Positions 45,691 to 57,032 of a stretch of 64,000 nt of DNA are shown here, one piece after another. The DNA lies in contig NC_077248.1 in assembly GCF_947179165.1 (NCBI RefSeq), positions 66,527,232 to 66,591,231 on the forward strand, read 5' to 3'. The stretch's first letter is position 1, and each line of letters begins with the position of its first letter. The position numbers were made by a program, and so were the translations under genes. Source of the DNA: Solanum dulcamara. Its lineage: Eukaryota; Streptophyta; Magnoliopsida; Solanales; Solanaceae. The notes beneath the pieces were generated by a model that searched no databases, was not told the origin of the DNA, and worked only from the letters and a program-made list of their open reading frames with translations.

Positions 45691-46842
45691 GAGAAAATAG
45701 CCAAATCCTCCCCTTTCAATCTATTATCGGATTTTCAACTACACACGTATACTTCACGGAGGTCTTATTACCCCTTGAACTATTTAAAATCATAATTATA
45801 ACCTCCCTAAAAAATCACAACCACATTTATGTTGATCAGTAAAATCCACGCGTTTGACAAATATAATTTTTATTTTTTTTATTCTTTTTCCTTTTTGATT
45901 TATTATTTTATTCCGTTTTTCTTTCTTTTTCTTTTATTTTGTTTCTCTTCCTCTTCTTCCTTTCAGATCTAGAACTAACAGTGCTTTTTTTTTCTTTTTT
46001 CTCTTCCTCTTCTATCCTTCAATTTAAGAATATACCAACATACCAAGATATTCTTTTTATTTTTCTTTCCTTTCGTTTTCTCTTCTTTTTTTTTAAATTC
46101 CTGAACACACTCGTATGCCAATTTTTATTTATTTATTATTATTATTTTTCATTAAATCTAATATTATTATTGAGTTTATGGTTATGCAAAAAGAATAAAT
46201 GCATAAATGATAAAGATTTATTGTCAATTTGATTCATCTGAAAAATGAATTTCGTCGGTCAAATTTTTTTTGGATGAGGATATTTTGAATTTTTTTTAGA
46301 AATCCCCATAATTATTAAGTTGTTTGAATAAATTTTGTTAACTGAAAAAATTTGTTACAATAGTTTCAAAGTGGTGTTTTAATGGCTAATAGTTGATTTT
46401 GAAAATGGGTGTAAAATAATTTACTTGATAGTTTCTGATTATGGAAAGTGGAAGTGGAGTGTTTATCTTGAGTTTGTGGTGTGTCGATTGACATCATGAT
46501 GATGGTGCTTTAAAGATCAAGAGTGGAGATGAAAATTTATGGCTGCCATTGATGCTCTACTAAGTTGTTAAGAAGAAGAAAAAATTATAAATGAGATAGA
46601 AACAAATAAGAAAAAAATATATATATATTTATGAAAAGAATAATAAAAACAAAGTTTTAGTCTTTATTTTTGATCTTCACTCCCTCAGAGAGAGTAAAAT
46701 ATACTTACTTTGCCACGTAAGCATTTAAGGAGGTAATAATTTCGATTTTAAATAATTCAGGGGGTATTAGAACCCCAATAAAGTAAAAGTGTGTAATTAA
46801 AAATTCGATAATAGGTTGAGGGGTCATTTGGCTATGGTGAAT
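45690..46842. mobile_element. Terminal-inverted-repeat element, MULE-like, non-coding
   Basis: About 130 bp at the left (45690-45830) are the inverted, diverged copy of 46700-46842. For example, ATAGCCAAAT...CTATTATCG(G/A)ATTTT, ATTACCCC(T/C)TGAA(C/T)TATTTAAAAT and TATAACCTCC pair between ends. The internal 0.9 kb is very T/A-rich and has no transposase. Long inverted repeats fit a Mutator-like or foldback element, but no target duplication was confirmed. Confidence 0.65.
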
Positions 46843-46983
46843 AAAGTAGTGTATATATGTAATTTTTCCATAAACAAATGATTCTAAAATGGCTAAACTT
46901 ACAAAAGTTACATCCTTCGACTATGACTTAAATAACAATTCTCAAATCCATTACACGAACGTGCCCCTAGAATTAATATTGGT

Positions 46984-47010
46984 CCAAGATATATATATAT
47001 ATATATATGT
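46984..47010. repeat. (TA)n microsatellite
   Basis: About 12 TA units lie just before the GATACAT-rich block. Confidence 0.9.
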
Positions 47011-47012
47011 AT

Positions 47013-49727
47013 AACTTACATAAATCATATAGTGTAAGGAGCAAATTATATTCTATCCCTACTTTTTTTCAATTTATAAAAATCCCTTTAAATTTATGTC
47101 ATCTGGATACGTAGGTGTCATTCGGATACATTAATTCCGATACATTAGATAGCTTGGTTGTTATGTTTAAAAAGGAAATTAAAGGTACATTAAATGTTAA
47201 TTCCACTAATCATGCAAAACAAATTGATATCAATCTCTTCTAAAATTTTAGGAACTTCAAATAATTCAAATTTCAAATGTTCTACTCCTCAATTTATCCC
47301 AAATCGTAATAATTTTTCTTGTTTATCTTCTTCTTCATCCATTTTTTTTTTTTTAGTCATCAGTTATCAATTTTTTTATTTTTTTTTATAACTTTTCATC
47401 TACAAATTTTTGATAACATGAAAATATACCTTTTCTTTTTCCATATTATTGAATACGATTAAGTTCTTGATTTTCAACTTTTTCAGAGTACAAAAATGAC
47501 GAAATCGACTGCATTTTTCAATTCTACATTGTTTTCCTCGATACCCATTTTTCAATTCTACAAAAATGGATAAGTTTTGGTTGTGTATCTAAAAATAATA
47601 TTTTGAATTAACGTAGAAACTTAATTATATCTTACGATAACAGAATTTTATCCTTAAAAAGTTTTGTTGGTGGTGGCTCAGGTAAGGGCTTTAAGTTGAG
47701 ATTCATGGATGACACTATATTTGCAAATGAAAAATAACCTACGAGAGTTGATATAGAGAAAGAAGAAAGTGCAGAAGAATTTCATTATCTTTTTTTTTTT
47801 ACTTTCAGCAGATCAGATTGTTGATTATTTTTTTTCGATTTTAAGTTGTTCATTTTTTTGTGATACATATAGGTTCAGATTTTTAGTGTATTTAATTTTT
47901 TTTCTTACATTAATATATAATGCCTTCGTTTCAACACTATGATACATTACATTTTTATCATGCACAACGTATCATGTTCAAATATTAGTTTTGATACATA
48001 ACCTTAATATGTTTAATTTATTGAAACACAAATTGACATGTATCATGTTCATAGTTATGTTTTTGATACATAATTATTAAAAAATTTGTTAACTTTTACT
48101 TCCTGATATATACACCTAAACTTATCCAATTCGAAGATTATGTATCTGTATACATTATCAAATATAATTGTTGATATATAAACACTATTTTTTTATAACA
48201 ATATTAGTTTGTATCATATTCATAGTTATGTATATGACACAACATTGATAGAGCAACTTGTTGATTTTTTTTGTGATTTTTGTTGTTAATCTTTTTCTAA
48301 TACGTATGAGTATGGTCTATTTTCATATTTAAACTTATGTATTCATGCCTTTAATTATTTACCTAATACATAATTATTAAAAATTGTATAATCTACCATG
48401 TATCAGTTGTTGTTATGTATCTACAATCTTTAATTATTGTTTAGATTCATTCAAATTAGAAGGTTAGGTGTCCGTGCACATTACCCAAAAAATGTACTTG
48501 ATACATAAACCCTAATGTTATATAGCTAAAGCATTGTGTATCAAATTAATTGATATGTACATGATACATAATATATATCAAAATTCAACAATTTCAAACT
48601 TTATTACATGTATCATATACATATCAACTCACAACTGTTTTGTGTATCACACACAAAAAATGTTATTGGCAACAATTACATTTATAATGTATCTTTTATA
48701 AAATACAATATTTCTCAAACAAAATAATGCACATAAATAGTAATGTATCATGCACTTTTTTTTGGACATGATACGTAAATTCAAATTTATAATAAATGTA
48801 TCTAATGCATAGTGACTACCAAACAGTAATGTATCTATCTCAAATCTAACATCTTATAGGCAATAATTACTTATTTAATATATCTAGTAGAGATATAATA
48901 CTTATCAATTTAAACAAGATACATAAATAGTAATGTATCATGATAAAGTTATCCATCTCGAAAACACAATTTAAATTTAATGTATCATAATGTTGAAAAG
49001 AAGGCATTACACATTAATTTAAGAAACAAAAATAGCTAGATACATTAAAAATTCGAATCTATATGTATCATAAAAAGATGAACAACAAAAATATAAAAAA
49101 AAAAAACAATCTGATTTGTTGAAGGAAAAAAAATTTAACTTTTCTACCTTTTTTTTGGGGGGGGGGGGGGGGGAGGGGAGGGGGCACAGTCACTTTAAAG
49201 GACGAAGATACATCCTTGTAAGGCTTCGCCTTCTCAATTTTCTGATTAGTCCTTGATAATGAATCGTGCAATTGTTTCATTTATTTTCAGTCCAATCTTC
49301 GTCGTCAAATCAAACACAAACACGATCAATATTAGGTAAGTTTAACTAGTACTCTCAATGCTAAAAGAAGGAGGATCATCCAGATGTATCAAGACTTTGA
49401 ATATGCAAAATCAAAAAAAAAAGAACACAGATGTATGAATTTTCAGATGGAAAAGAAAAAAAACGACCTATCGAGGAAGTTGAAATCGATTGATTGGAGA
49501 GAGAATAAATTCAAAATTCAAAATTGTAATGAATAAAATAACTATTGATTGCTTGAATAAAAATAAGAGATTGGAGGAATGAAAATAGAAAGAGAGAAAA
49601 TAAGAACTGATGTATCCAGATTTGTGGGGTTTTGGAGATAAAAGAGAAAATTTTGAAATATTTTAAAATGATAGTGAATAATAGAAGATATGATAAATAA
49701 GAATGTGTAGATATGTAATTTTTCCTA
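47013..49727. mobile_element. GATACAT/ATGTATC-rich repeat, probable non-autonomous DNA element
   Basis: The left end (CTATCCCTACTTTTTTTCAATTTATAAAAATCCC, then TCTGGATACG) resembles the reverse complement of the right end (49600-49720, with ATTTTGAAATATTTTAAAATGATAG and TGTATCCAGA). Between them, TGATACAT and ATGTATCA motifs occur dozens of times. GATACAT-type copies dominate the left half and ATGTATC-type copies the right half, so the whole is roughly a large inverted structure. No transposase is visible. Confidence 0.5.
49154..49184 (+). repeat. Poly(T)-poly(G) tract
   Basis: About eight T are followed by about 18 G, then AGGGGAGGGGG. The run offers several overlapping G-quadruplex possibilities on the plus strand. 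Its exact length is the kind of thing sequencing may misreport. Confidence 0.8.
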
Positions 49728-49740
49728 TATATACCCTATA

Positions 49741-51711
<1,971 letters not shown>

Positions 51712-51913
51712 GCCATTCTCTTGTTACTTTTCTATCTTGTTATTGTGTCCTGATCAATTTTTGAGTATTCAGTTAAAAACCATTTGGTAGTAAAGTTATA
51801 ACATGCTAAATTTTGTTGGGATGTTTAGTAAGTTTTGTTTTCATGATCCTTGCTTGGTGCATTTTACTACCTTTTCCCTTGTGTTTAATTCTTGGACGTG
51901 ACATAACTCTGGG

Positions 51914-52172
51914 CATGGACTGTGAAGCAAGGGAGAAATTTGAAATGTTGTCACTTAATTCACCCATGTCTATTGAGGATATACTAGACTCTGTCCTTGG
52001 ACTGTGAAGTTAGGATGATGCCTGATTCCACTCCAGTGTTCAAGACACACCATAGTGCGAATCAGGCTTCTTCAAAGTCCACGGACCATGCGTCAAGTAT
52101 CTCCTCCTCGGACTAGGGAGGAATTGAGTGTCACTACATTTAAATTTCTCCCTCACTTCATAGTCCAAGGGC
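51914..52172. repeat. Imperfect inverted repeat, about 45-bp arms
   Basis: The left arm ATGGACTGTGAAGCAAGGGAGAAATTT... (51916-51958) pairs with the right arm (52128-52171) read in reverse (TGGACTATGAAGTGAGGGAG...). A third partial copy CTTGGACTGTGAAGTTAGGA lies at 51998-52017. The structure could be a degraded MITE or foldback repeat downstream of RPL8. Confidence 0.65.
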
Positions 52173-52439
52173 CAAGAGTCCCATCTCCTCGTCGGATTTG
52201 GGAGATTTGAGTGATAGCGCTTTCCATTTTCTGTTTGTGGCAACGATCCAAGGCCATCATTTCATGCTTGTTAGCTGTGATTCTTCTTATTTCAGCATGT
52301 GTTACGACTCTTGATAGTAGCTATTTGGATTTAAAGCAAGTTTAAGAGAAGTTTTGTCGTACATTTGATTAAGGCCTTTTACTGCAAGTCTGCAATGACC
52401 TCTTTGAATACAAATGTTGTTTGTTCTTGTTTATGACAT

Positions 52440-52595
52440 AGTGGCTCGAATCTTTTGGAAACACTCTCTACCTCCACGATGTAGAGATATAGTTTGCGTA
52501 CACTCTATCTTTCTCAAGCTCGATGTAGAGATATAGTTTGCATACACTTTATCCTTCTCAAACTCCCTTTAGGATTACACTAGTATGTTGTAATC
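52440..52595 (+). mobile_element. TS-SINE/RTE-tail-like element with an internal duplication
   Basis: GGCTCGAATCTTTTGGAAAC and GTTTGCGTACACTCTATC resemble the GAGGGTCTTTCGGAAACA and GTCTGCGTACACTTTACC parts of the RTE tail at 45575-45640. CGATGTAGAGATATAGTTTG(C/A)(G/A)TACACT occurs twice (52479 and 52521), an internal tandem duplication of about 42 bp. Confidence 0.6.
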
Positions 52596-52649
52596 TGTGG
52601 AGGATGTTGATAGAAATATTGATTTGTCATTGGCAAGGTCTGCTATTTG

Positions 52650-52840
52650 TTAAACATGGACGTAACTATGGTATCGGAAAGGGGGGTGGGGGGTCACTGA
52701 ATCCTCTTTGTAGAAAAAATTGCATTATACATGTTAGGTTAAAATTATATTTTATATACATACATTAGATGTTGAATCTTCTTGGAGTTTATAATATTTT
52801 GAATTTCCTAAATGAATATACCGACTCTATTACGCCCTTG
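52650..52840 (-). mobile_element. hAT-derived relic
   Basis: GACGTAACTATGGTATCGG, a G-rich run, GAATCCTCTTTGTAGAAAA, TTTTATATACATACATTAGA and TGTTGAATCTTCTTGG together resemble the reverse complement of the non-coding hAT repeats seen near 55880-56110. Confidence 0.5.
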
Positions 52841-53107
52841 AAACTCTTCCATCATTGTTTCTTATTTATTCACTCACCCTTGTAATTACTTGGACTAGTT
52901 TATGTCAAACAAATCAATTTATTTATTGTCTAATGTGCAAGCAACGAAGGTTTCTAAATCTGAATATTTAAGCATAAACAATATTTTGTAGATGAAAATA
53001 ATTAGCCATATTTATTTCGGATTTATTGGTGATAATATTGGATATCCACCTACTCTATATAAATTAAATCTTGCTCTTTTATAAAATTAATTATTCAGTT
53101 TTCTTGA

Positions 53108-53169
53108 CTTTCTGTTGGCCGGCAAAGTTGATATATAACTTTCTGTTGGCCGGCAAAGTTGATATATAA
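53108..53169. repeat. Two perfect 31-bp tandem copies
   Basis: CTTTCTGTTGGCCGGCAAAG followed by TTGATATATAA occurs twice head to tail without mismatch. Each copy contains the palindrome TTGGCCGGCAA as core. Confidence 0.95.
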
Positions 53170-53894
53170 TTGGATTAATGTTATAGTACAAATTATTTTT
53201 AATGAACAAAATTAGATCAGATGCCTTGAGTGTGAAATTTAATGATAGTATTCAGGTTAGTTTGTACATATTTCGACTATTTCAGTGGATGCCTACAATC
53301 TCCCACTAGAACAAGCACTAGAAATCATCATTTTTCATTTCTATATTTACAAAACGATTCAACATTAAAATTTCTATTTTATCCTTAATTAGATGAATTA
53401 TAGGCAGATGAAAAAGAATGATATAATCATTAAAAAATATTTGTAATGGACCATAAAACATGTAACTCCTCTAAAAAGTTTGTTGCAAAAATAATGCAAG
53501 TTACCCACGACCTTGTAGCCAAATCCCTTTTACACACCGCTCCTTCACAGACGAGCCTTTATACACATAATTAAGTGTTGAATCCTCCAAAAATGCATTG
53601 CTCATCTGGTGTCATTTCTTACGAGCAACAAAGATAGAGGGTAAACTATGTATTAAGCCAATAATTTTACACCATAGGTTGATAGTTTTTATTTTATTTT
53701 TTTGGCAATGAATAAAATAGAGAGTACATAAATAATATTTGGCTGTAATAGTAGGAAAACTCACCAACCATCCTTGTTTATAATATGCCTCCGCACTGCT
53801 CGTAAAACCATTTGAGCCAAACTAAAATAAACGTCTCCCAAATCCAAAGAGAAACGGAGAGAGAGGGAAAAAATACACAACTTTAGTTCTATCT
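53170..53894. other. Intergenic, no gene seen
   Basis: AT-rich sequence without recognisable features. Confidence 0.5.
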
Positions 53895-54172
53895 TAGACA
53901 TTTTATCAAACACCTCTCCACCAATCTCATACGCGTTTTATCAAATCATTTATCGTTCAATCTATCATAGGCATTTTATCAAACACCTATCGTTCAATCT
54001 ATCATAGGTATTTAATCAAACAACTTTCCGGCAATCTATCATATGCATTTTATCAAACACCTTTAGCACAATCTATCAAACACCTTTTGAGCGCAATCTA
54101 TCACACACATTTTATCAAACAACTTTTGCGCGCAATCTATCACACACATTTTATCAAACACATTTCGTGCAA
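53895..54172 (+). repeat. Minisatellite of about 40-bp units before the 54.2-kb gene
   Basis: Seven or so units carry CATTTTATCAAACA(C/A)CTTT followed by GCAATCTATCA. ATTTTATCAAACA recurs near 53901, 53951, 54032, 54050, 54109 and 54150, with slightly altered versions between. The block ends about 40 bp before the start codon at 54211, so it lies in the promoter or 5' leader. Confidence 0.88.
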
Positions 54173-54210
54173 TCATTATTCTTAAGTTCATATACATATA
54201 CCTGGTAAAT

Positions 54211-55336
54211 ATGAAGTTTTTCGTTCAACTGGTGTCGTGTTGTGGCTGTTCATCAAAACGTGCAGAGGAAGAGGAGATCCTTGTACCTGCATCAGCTGTA
54301 ACATCGTCCGATAGGAACAACATCATTATGTATAAAGGGAGGCGAAGGAGAAGACGAGGGTCGGCGAGATCAGCCGGTTCATTCCCTGAATGGAAACCGT
54401 CTCTTTCATCTATATGCGAAGATACAGATCATGCTCTGCCGCCGAGAATGGCGGCAGCTAATTCCGGCAGAAATTTGAAGAAGAAGGTCGCAGTAGCTGC
54501 TTCGCGCCCTATGAATCATCAACTCCCTCATCATCGTAATCGTAAATCCAGGTATAATGCAGATGTGGAAGTTGATTGAAATTATTTTATAAAGCATAGA
54601 ACGTGAAATATGAATTTGAGTATAGTCAACAAACGTTTTTTTAATATGAATTTGAGTATTCTCAGGATAACCAACTTTTTTTTTGATGATCGAAAAATTC
54701 GTGTAGAGCCAATCAATGTGGCCAAAAACAACTTTTGAAAGTCGAAATAATGTGCACATTCTTTTATCCTTCTTCGTTTAAATATCTCATCTAGTTTGCA
54801 TGCCGCAAAGCTCATAACTGTATGATCAAGAAATTCATTCGGAGCCAATCAATGTAACTAACAATAACTTTTGAAACTCAAAATAATGTGCATATTCCTT
54901 TATCCTTCTTCATTTAAACATCTGGCCTAGCTTGCATGTCGCAAAGCTCAAGGCGTGTAATACGAGAAGGAAAGGAGACTCTATACTATTGATGGAGTTT
55001 GAACCTTCCACCTATTTTCTGCCTATTCTGCAGAAAATCGAAAACTCATCAAGTTAACTCACACTCTGAGAATTAATTTCTCCCAAAACATCGGACCAAT
55101 GATCAACTATGATTTTTCTTAACTTAATTAATCAACCCGAAAGAGAATGATGATGGAAATATATTGTGGCTTTCTCTTGTTCATCTTACTCTATTAATCA
55201 GATCAGTAAAATTTCCAAAACTTTCAAGTTGTTATGGTTTGATTTTCTAATTTTCATTTTTTTTTTTTTTTTTCATTTTAGGTTCTCCAGGATAGCTTGC
55301 CTTGCTGCAATGATTCCAGCCCCTTTCTTGATTTGA
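54211..55336 (+). CDS. Small plant-specific protein of unknown function
   Basis: Exon 1 (54211-54551) encodes MKFFVQLVSCCGCSSKRAEE, a basic run RRRRRRGSARSAGSFPEW, KPSLSSICEDTDHALPPR and a KKKVAVAASRP region. I recall this layout (MKFF...CCGC start, basic stretch, EWKPSLSSI) from short uncharacterised plant proteins. A donor AG/GTATAA and an acceptor TTTTAG (55280-55281) join in phase to exon 2 (55282-55336), adding FSRIACLAAMIPAPFLI. The total is 131 residues. Without splicing the product is 122 residues ending YNADVEVD. The cysteines near the N-terminus could be palmitoylated and the basic run could act in nuclear import. Both ideas are inference. Confidence 0.7.
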
Positions 55337-55879
55337 TATTTGGACTAATCCACCTCCGGCTCTCTTTGTTATTGTAATTTTTTTAAAAAATTAAAACTCT
55401 TGTATATTATGATGTAAAGTTCGTTTTTTTAAAAAAAAATTTAAAAAATCATTATATATCTTTATGTGTATTATTAATACAAAGAATGTAATAGTTGAAG
55501 AAAAAAAAAACTAAGGTACTCCAAAGCTATATCAAAGTATATATAAACCTTGTTGAGAATATATTTGTTTAATAAGTAGTGAGTGGTGACAATAAAGGAT
55601 GTGATGTAGCGGATGAGATTGTTCTGCTCATTCTTTAATCATAGATTTTAGATTCGAATTTTGGATAATTTTTTTAGTAGAAAACGCTTTTCTTGAGTTG
55701 ATGTAACAACTCAAATTACCAACATAGCAGCGATATGTGTTGTATTCATATTGGGCTAGACTTGGTTTATAAATGTGGATACTACATGACTCAAATCTAA
55801 ATTAATCAGACTTTAACATGGATATTGATTATCAGATGAAAAATAAAAAAAAGGGTAGTGAGTAGTTGATCCATGAGCT
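55337..55879. other. Intergenic, AT-rich
   Basis: No gene is seen. The part to about 55470 is probably the 3' UTR and terminator region of the upstream gene. Confidence 0.5.
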
Positions 55880-56112
55880 ACACGTGATGGCAAACCCATG
55901 ATTTTTTACTAAGGAGGGTCAAGATATAAAAAAGTAATCACACAAAGAAGCCAAGGAAATTTAAGATCAAATATATATACATAAAATAAAATATTAACCT
56001 TGTATATACAATGTAACTGTCCTCCAAAAGAAATTTGGGTGAACCCCTTGCTTTCACTTAGCTTTGCTCTTGCACTTATGACTTTTGAAATATAATAACA
56101 ACAACATATCAA
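55880..56112 (+). mobile_element. hAT-derived non-coding repeat
   Basis: ACCCATGATTTTTTACTAAGG, AAAAAAGTAATCACACAAAGAAGCCAAGG, TTAACCTTGTATATACAATG and GGGTGAACCCCTTGCTT are landmarks of a dispersed repeat that resembles the ends of hAT elements. A related but more degraded copy is at 60840-61130. Confidence 0.6.
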
Positions 56113-56930
56113 ATATAATCATGTACTCAATTTTCACCTCCGAAATGTGACTTTATTTGTGGATTGATGGAAGAATTATACATGCTCGAACATAATTATT
56201 TGATATTTATGTTGGTGTAAGTAATAGGTATGCAATGACATTATTGAGATATATGCAATCTGGACCGTGTAACGATATAAGGCGTTAGTTATGGATTTAC
56301 CCAATAACTTTGATTCAAATTACAAAGTACAAATAATTAATTGCATGCCCCCTTAATCAAACGAATTGTAATAATATCCCAACTTCAATCCGATAAAATT
56401 CAATTTTCGAATCTTTTTATATATCTGAACACTATCATTATCTAAAAACAACGTAAGATTACATGTGATAATCAGTTTTTATGCCTCTATTTTAAAAATA
56501 TAATTCAAAACAATCATTTTCAATGCAAAAAAATACATTTTAGACAAAAATAGCCCTTGTTAAAAATGCATTGTGCTGAAATATTCTGCATTTCAGTTGG
56601 AGATATTTTATCTAAATTTGATTTCTATATTAAAAGTAAAAATTTGAGTAAGTTCAACAATGTGCCTGAATTTCGATGATTTGTATGAAAAACTATTCGT
56701 TAAAATTTTCAAAAGAAGTCGAGAGTCTAACGTAAACGACCTTTCTCTACCTTTAGGAAGTAGAAGTAGGGGTAAGGTCTAGTACATCATACTCTCTTCA
56801 AATTTAATTTGTAAAATTATACTAATACGTTATTATTGTTATAGCTAAAATTTTTAAAAATAATAATAAAATAATTACTAAATAAAAGAAAATATTACTA
56901 CTAATTTCCCCAAAAGGTAGAAAAAAATAT
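56113..56930. other. Intergenic, with a weak SINE-tail remnant
   Basis: TCTACCTTTAGGAAGTAGAAGTAGGGGTAAGGTCTAGTAC near 56748-56785 resembles the RTE/TS tail. No gene is seen. Confidence 0.45.
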
Positions 56931-56936
56931 TGGGCC
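56931..56936 (+). promoter_or_regulatory. Site II element upstream of plastid RPL24
   Basis: TGGGCC, about 97 bp before the start codon, matches the site II motif (TGGGCC/T) frequent in promoters of ribosomal and plastid translation genes. Confidence 0.6.
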
Positions 56937-57032
56937 GGGTCAACCCATCCAAGATCCAATAAAAACTGCTGCTTCCAACTCTATCCAAAATTCCCTTTTT
57001 CTTCATACCTATTGTGAAAAGCTTTTGAAGAA

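Noticed and set aside
49068..49280. Minus-strand frame with a polyproline run
   Set aside because: The prolines come only from the antisense of the G tract. The remainder is low-complexity AT-rich sequence.
52030..52250. Possible tRNA or small structured RNA gene downstream of RPL8
   Set aside because: The only structure is the long imperfect inverted repeat. No polymerase III boxes or cloverleaf could be recognised.
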